Below, one piece after another: positions 60,510-64,000 of a stretch of 64,000 bases of DNA. Both the position numbers and the translations under genes were made by a program. The notes under the pieces were generated by a model. It searched no databases and was not told where the DNA came from. It saw only the letters and a program-made list of their open reading frames with translations. The stretch spans positions 28,817-92,816 of the forward strand of contig NZ_CP025807.1 of assembly GCF_003352085.1 (NCBI RefSeq), written 5' to 3'. This DNA comes from Sulfitobacter sp. SK012 (GTDB taxonomy: Bacteria > Pseudomonadota > Alphaproteobacteria > Rhodobacterales > Rhodobacteraceae). Within the stretch, counting starts at the first letter, position 1, and each line of letters starts with the position of its first letter.

Positions 60510-62321
60510 ATGAACGATCAATCAAACATCCCCGTTACCCTCGAAGAAATCCCCTTCGCGGATTTGCATATCTCTGACCTCAATCCACGAAAGGTGGTCA
60601 ATGAGGCCAGCATCATCACGCTTGCAGAAAACATCCGCGCTTACGGCCTTATTCAAAACCTCGCAGGTTTTCGCGAAGAAACAGGCGTTAGTGTTGTGGT
60701 GGGTGGACGTCGATATCGCGCACTTGCATTGCTACAAGATGATAAACGATTTCAGATGGTTACGGTGAAAATAGCACCCGATCAGGCGACGGCAGAGTAT
60801 TGGGCAACGTCCGAGAATGCACAACGCGAAGCCTTGCACCCCGCCGACGAAATCCAAGATTTTGGCGCAATGGAGAAGCGCGGAGCCACTGTCGCCGACA
60901 TCGCCACCGCATACGGCGCGACCGAGGCCCATGTCTATCGTCGCCTCGCCTTGGCTGCCCTCCCCTGCCCCGTCGTTGACGCTCTGCGCAGTGGTGACAT
61001 CAGCCTCTCAAACGCCGCCGCCTTCACCATCAGCGATGATGAAAAGCTGACACTTGAGGTTTTGGAGAACGTGCGCGGCGTCGGTGAAAGCGATCACCGC
61101 ATCAAAAAGATGCTCAAGCCCGATGCCATCAAAGACAGTGACCGCCGCGCCATCTACGTTGGCGTTGAGGCCTACATCGAGGCTGGTGGGCTCACCAGCA
61201 GCGATCTCTTTGCAGACGAGGTCCTGATCGATGATCCAGCCATCTTAGATGAGTTGTTTGGCAAGAAGCTGGCAGACGCGTCTGAAACGTTGATCGCCGA
61301 GGGCTGGAAATGGGCAGAACCCATCAATGACAGCTACATCGGCTGGTATCAGATCGACGAGATGAAGCTGGTGCGCATCTATGCGGAAAACGGCGAATTG
61401 ACCGAAGAACAAGGCGAGGAATACGATGCCTTGGCCGAACTTGCTAAGGGCGACGTGTTGGACGACGAAGGCCAAGCCAAACTGGCAGCACTGCAGTCGA
61501 TCCTAGACGGGTCATTCACGGATGAGCAGAAAGCTCACGCGGGCACCTTGGTCTATGTCGATAGTCGCGGCAGGGTGCAGTGTGAGACAGGTCTTATTCG
61601 TGGCACGGACAAGAAAGCAGCCATCGAGGCAGGTATCTTGGCCAAATCCAACCACGCAGGCAGCACCGGCACCAAGTCGGCCATTTCGAACAAACTGCGG
61701 ATTGATCTGGATCGTATTGCAACGGGCGCTCGCCAAGATGCGTCTTTGCGTGATCCAGAGATGTTGCTGGCGCTCTTTGCTTTCCAACTGTCTGGCAAAT
61801 CTGGCTACACGTCCGTCTTTGGACTGCGCAAAGACGAGGTGGCGAACGTACCGACCACAGAAATGGCGGGCTACACTTTGGATGAACGTCTGACCAAGCC
61901 AACCCCATCCGCCAAGTTCGGTAGCGACATGGGACGCGTCTTCCGCGCCTACAAAGCCAAGGGTCCAGAGTTTATCATGGAGGAAATCACCCGCCATCTG
62001 GCCAGCCAGCTTTCCACTGATGCAGACTTGGCAGAAGTGATCGACAAAACCGTGGACACCAACCTGCGGGATAATTTCACCCCCACGGCTGAGAACTTCT
62101 TTGGTCGCGTCGGCGGGCCATACCTCGTCAATCTCTGGCGCGAGTTGTTGGACCTTTCCGAGGATCATCCAACCGCAACCAGATTCACCAAACTCAAAAA
62201 GAGCGAAAAGGCAGACAAGATGGAAGCACTGTTTGGCGACCCCGAAATGCGCAAGGCTCACAACATCACCGAAATCCAAGCCAAGCGCATCGACACGTGG
62301 CTTCCCGAAGGCATGGTTTGA
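60510..62321 (+). CDS. Large ParB/Srx-domain protein (plasmid ParB-like)
   Basis: 603 residues from ATG 60510 (AAGGATAAATCCC upstream); a longer frame from 60405 is open but untranslated-looking. The N-terminal 130 residues are a ParB N-terminal/sulfiredoxin-like domain (FADLHISDLNPRKVVNEASI, VVVGGRRYRALALLQDDKRF, ATSENAQREALHPADEI), followed by a helix-turn-helix (TVADIATAYGATEAHVYRRL). The C-terminal 350 residues are a large domain with no partition role that I know, found in the 600-700-residue ParB relatives of alphaproteobacterial plasmids. It is not the RepB of the RepABC operon, which would lie right of the window. A role in plasmid gene control or DNA processing is likely. Confidence 0.9.
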   Translation: MNDQSNIPVTLEEIPFADLHISDLNPRKVVNEASIITLAENIRAYGLIQNLAGFREETGVSVVVGGRRYRALALLQDDKRFQMVTVKIAPDQATAEYWATSENAQREALHPADEIQDFGAMEKRGATVADIATAYGATEAHVYRRLALAALPCPVVDALRSGDISLSNAAAFTISDDEKLTLEVLENVRGVGESDHRIKKMLKPDAIKDSDRRAIYVGVEAYIEAGGLTSSDLFADEVLIDDPAILDELFGKKLADASETLIAEGWKWAEPINDSYIGWYQIDEMKLVRIYAENGELTEEQGEEYDALAELAKGDVLDDEGQAKLAALQSILDGSFTDEQKAHAGTLVYVDSRGRVQCETGLIRGTDKKAAIEAGILAKSNHAGSTGTKSAISNKLRIDLDRIATGARQDASLRDPEMLLALFAFQLSGKSGYTSVFGLRKDEVANVPTTEMAGYTLDERLTKPTPSAKFGSDMGRVFRAYKAKGPEFIMEEITRHLASQLSTDADLAEVIDKTVDTNLRDNFTPTAENFFGRVGGPYLVNLWRELLDLSEDHPTATRFTKLKKSEKADKMEALFGDPEMRKAHNITEIQAKRIDTWLPEGMV

Positions 62322-62327
62322 ACAAAA

Positions 62328-62353
62328 GGCAGGGCGCTGACAAGCGCCCTGCC
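62328..62353 (+). terminator. Hairpin after the ParB-like gene
   Basis: GGCAGGGCGC (62328-62337) pairs perfectly with GCGCCCTGCC (62344-62353) around TGACAA, 6 bases after the stop codon. Strong stem, no T-tract. Confidence 0.6.
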
Positions 62354-62468
62354 CTAGCCTCTCCAATCCTTGTGGTGAGGATCAACTGGCTTCGCTGCGG
62401 CGGAGCCTTTTTTGCGTTCGAACGGCATCCGAACCAAACGCCTGCAGAATCCAATCTTGTGAGAGTGA

Positions 62469-62505
62469 CCTGAACGGGCGGGGACAAAACCCCTGCCCGT
62501 TCAGG
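62469..62505. other. Long inverted repeat upstream of repA
   Basis: CCTGAACGGGCGGGG (62469-62483) pairs with CCCCTGCCCGTTCAGG (62490-62505) with one unpaired base and a 6-base loop. A stem of 15 bp is among the strongest in the window. It may be a terminator for either direction, or part of the replicon's control region. The gap 62322-62816 as a whole holds this hairpin, the parS-like site and a further inverted repeat, and no gene. Confidence 0.6.
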
Positions 62506-62642
62506 CCCGGCGCTATTCGCGCGGAATCGCTAACGCGAAACACCATTCCGATGTGGAAAATATTGCGGCATTGGTCTTTTTGACCGATCCAGATGGGCCA
62601 CCAAACCCGATCGCCAAACAAACCAATGATACACTTCGATGA

Positions 62643-62658
62643 GTTTACAGCTGTAAAC
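62643..62658. promoter_or_regulatory. parS-type palindrome of the RepABC plasmid
   Basis: GTTTACAGCTGTAAAC is a perfect 16-bp palindrome and fits the alphaproteobacterial RepABC centromere consensus GTTnnnnGCnnnnAAC exactly. It lies 159 bases upstream of repA. In this plasmid family RepB binds such sites for partition and incompatibility. Confidence 0.68.
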
Positions 62659-62683
62659 TTCAGGCGTATGAGCAGATAGTCCC

Positions 62684-62722
62684 TAGTGTCTTATCTTGCG
62701 CATTGCGCTGCGTTAGACACTA
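62684..62722. promoter_or_regulatory. Inverted repeat in the repA control region
   Basis: TAGTGTCT (62684-62691) and AGACACTA (62715-62722) are perfect arms around 23 bases that contain the nested GCGC/GCGC pair. It lies between the parS-like site and repA. A weak promoter-like TTGACT is at 62738-62743. It is a candidate RepA operator. Confidence 0.42.
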
Positions 62723-62816
62723 AATATAAGAAAATCGTTGACTTAGAGAGGTGAATCGCACCTTTTATCCCCAAGTGGCGCGAAAAAAGCCACATTGAGC
62801 AAATTGGGGCAACCAG

Positions 62817-64000
62817 ATGATTCCCGCGACACCGAGTATAACAGACAGACCATCAGAGTTGGCAACGGATATTTCCGAGCGGCTAAACCGTGCGATCAGT
62901 GAGCATCTGCTCTCTGCATTCGCGCCCGACAACACAAAATCATTGCGCCCATTCTCGGCCCCAGAGGCCGCCGAATTGCTTGGCGTGTCGGGCCAGTTCA
63001 TGCGTAAAGTCCACGGCGAAGGCACGATCCCAGAGCCAAAAGACGTTCGCGCTGGTCGCCGTTACTACAGCGCCCAAGAGCTGTGGGAAGCCCGTCAAAT
63101 CTTGGAAAAAACGTCTCGAACAAAGGGCAGATACGTCCCTGGCCGCAAAGACGGCGAGCGACTGCAAGTCTGGCAGTTGATGAACTTCAAAGGCGGTAGC
63201 AGCAAAAGTACATCGACTATTCACCTCGCCCACTATCTCGCACTCCACGGCTACCGGGTGCTCGTGGTTGATTTGGACCCGCAAGGATCGTTGACCTCAA
63301 TGTGCGGTATCAACCCAGAGATCGAGTTTGATGGTCTCACCGTTTATGACGCAATCCGCTACGATGATCCGGTGCCGTTTTCTGACGTCATCCTACCCAC
63401 GTATTTTCCGGGTCTGTCACTGGCTCCGGCACGCCTGCTGCTGTCCGAATTCGAGACTGAATCAGCGGTAAACTCAAATCCTGACCAGCCCTTCTTCCTG
63501 CGCATTCGCAATGCATTGGCCCAGGTTGAGGATCAGTACGACATTGTCCTGATGGACAGCCCACCGCAATTGGGCTTCCTGACGATCTCCGGCATGGCCG
63601 CAGCGACGTCCCTTATCGTCCCACTCACGCCCTCAATGCTCGATGTGTCCTCAACCGCGCAATTCCTTGAGCTTGCCGGTGCCTATATGGGCGTTATCGA
63701 GGATGCAGGTGCTGAGCTTCAATATGATCACTTCAAGTTTCTGATCACCCGCGACGAGCCAACAGATGTGCCGTCACAACAATTGACCTCATTCATGCGT
63801 GCGCTCTTTATGGATCGCGTCATGGCAGCCACAGCGCTCAAGAGCACCGCGATCAGCGATGCCACGATGCTCAAGCAGTCAATCTACGAGGTCGTGCGCT
63901 CAGAGATGACACGGGCGACCTATGACCGCGCCAAACAATCCATGGATGCTGTTGGCCGTGAAGTTGAAACAATGATTCACCAAGCATGGGGGCGTAGCTG
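62817..64000 (+). CDS. repA: RepA, ParA-type partition ATPase of a RepABC replicon
   Basis: 394 residues visible from ATG 62817 to the window edge, and probably nearly complete, because the end EVETMIHQAWGRS is where RepA proteins stop. The N-terminal 120 residues hold a helix-turn-helix-like region (PFSAPEAAELLGVSGQFMRK). The deviant Walker A is NFKGGSSKSTSTIHLAHYLA, then LVVDLDPQGSLTS (Walker A') and VLMDSPPQLGFLTISGMAAA (Walker B). RepA segregates the plasmid and, with RepB, represses the repABC operon. RepB and RepC should follow immediately to the right. Confidence 0.93.
   Translation, partial: MIPATPSITDRPSELATDISERLNRAISEHLLSAFAPDNTKSLRPFSAPEAAELLGVSGQFMRKVHGEGTIPEPKDVRAGRRYYSAQELWEARQILEKTSRTKGRYVPGRKDGERLQVWQLMNFKGGSSKSTSTIHLAHYLALHGYRVLVVDLDPQGSLTSMCGINPEIEFDGLTVYDAIRYDDPVPFSDVILPTYFPGLSLAPARLLLSEFETESAVNSNPDQPFFLRIRNALAQVEDQYDIVLMDSPPQLGFLTISGMAAATSLIVPLTPSMLDVSSTAQFLELAGAYMGVIEDAGAELQYDHFKFLITRDEPTDVPSQQLTSFMRALFMDRVMAATALKSTAISDATMLKQSIYEVVRSEMTRATYDRAKQSMDAVGREVETMIHQAWGRS

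Noticed and set aside
62382..62621. 79-residue open frame on the minus strand near the long hairpin
   Set aside because: It runs through the 62469-62505 inverted repeat and has no ribosome site; more likely part of the control region.
1..64000. tRNA, rRNA or CRISPR elements
   Set aside because: I looked for cloverleaf-type stems, conserved rRNA words and regularly spaced direct repeats and saw none; a covariance-model scan would be needed to exclude a tRNA fully.

Overview
The window reads as part of an extrachromosomal replicon (plasmid or chromid) of a marine alphaproteobacterium in the Rhodobacterales (Roseobacter group). The evidence is a RepABC-type RepA running off the right edge behind a 16-bp palindrome of the parS type, a large ParB-like protein, DUF736 and DUF3768 plasmid genes, a DddQ-type DMSP lyase, tripartite tricarboxylate transporter genes and several betaine-type catabolic enzymes. 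The genus cannot be fixed from the sequence alone. No rRNA, tRNA or CRISPR array was seen.

Layout. 0-3.3 kb: a GntR regulator cut by the left edge, a lytic transglycosylase with a small partner gene, a small exported protein and an XRE regulator; these look like plasmid or conjugation-associated genes. 3.5-23.2 kb: a large catabolic island. Its left half is a minus-strand operon (RpiR regulator, Rieske oxygenase, aldehyde dehydrogenase, carboxymuconolactone decarboxylase family protein) divergent from a plus-strand operon (dimethylglycine dehydrogenase-like flavoprotein, MDR dehydrogenase, HpbD-like enolase-superfamily epimerase, class III aminotransferase). Its right half has a MarR regulator, a beta-lactamase-fold hydrolase and a sulfatase on one strand and TctC-TctB-TctA plus a second sulfatase on the other, with an 18-bp perfect palindrome between them. 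It ends with a GlcD-like oxidase and a deleted copy of a DMGDH-like gene. My inference is uptake and breakdown of a methylated-nitrogen (betaine-like) compound, possibly sulfated.

23.4-24.6 kb returns to plasmid-type unknowns. 24.9-35.5 kb is a mosaic of single genes: YdeI family, epoxide hydrolase with WYL regulator, GNAT, nitrilase-family hydrolase with MmgE/PrpD, a methyltransferase pair, an EamA transporter, rpsU and dddQ. Three copies of a dispersed repeat lie between them. 35.8-43.4 kb is a decaying block: an IS1182-type remnant, an XRE-PAS regulator and a run of exported proteins, three of which carry frameshifts or stops; two exported proteins share a C-terminal domain. A lone serine recombinase follows.

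44.5-54.1 kb holds an Lrp/ctlX pair, an M14 carboxypeptidase, and a LysR-controlled ABC importer with a DUF917 protein and a cupin; this looks like a second catabolic unit for a nitrogenous compound. 54.6-58 kb has a thiamine diphosphate enzyme and an unusual LuxR-type regulator. 58-64 kb is the replicon backbone: DUF736, DUF3768, ParB-like, long hairpins, parS-like site and repA. Short degenerate repeats fill most of the longer gaps.
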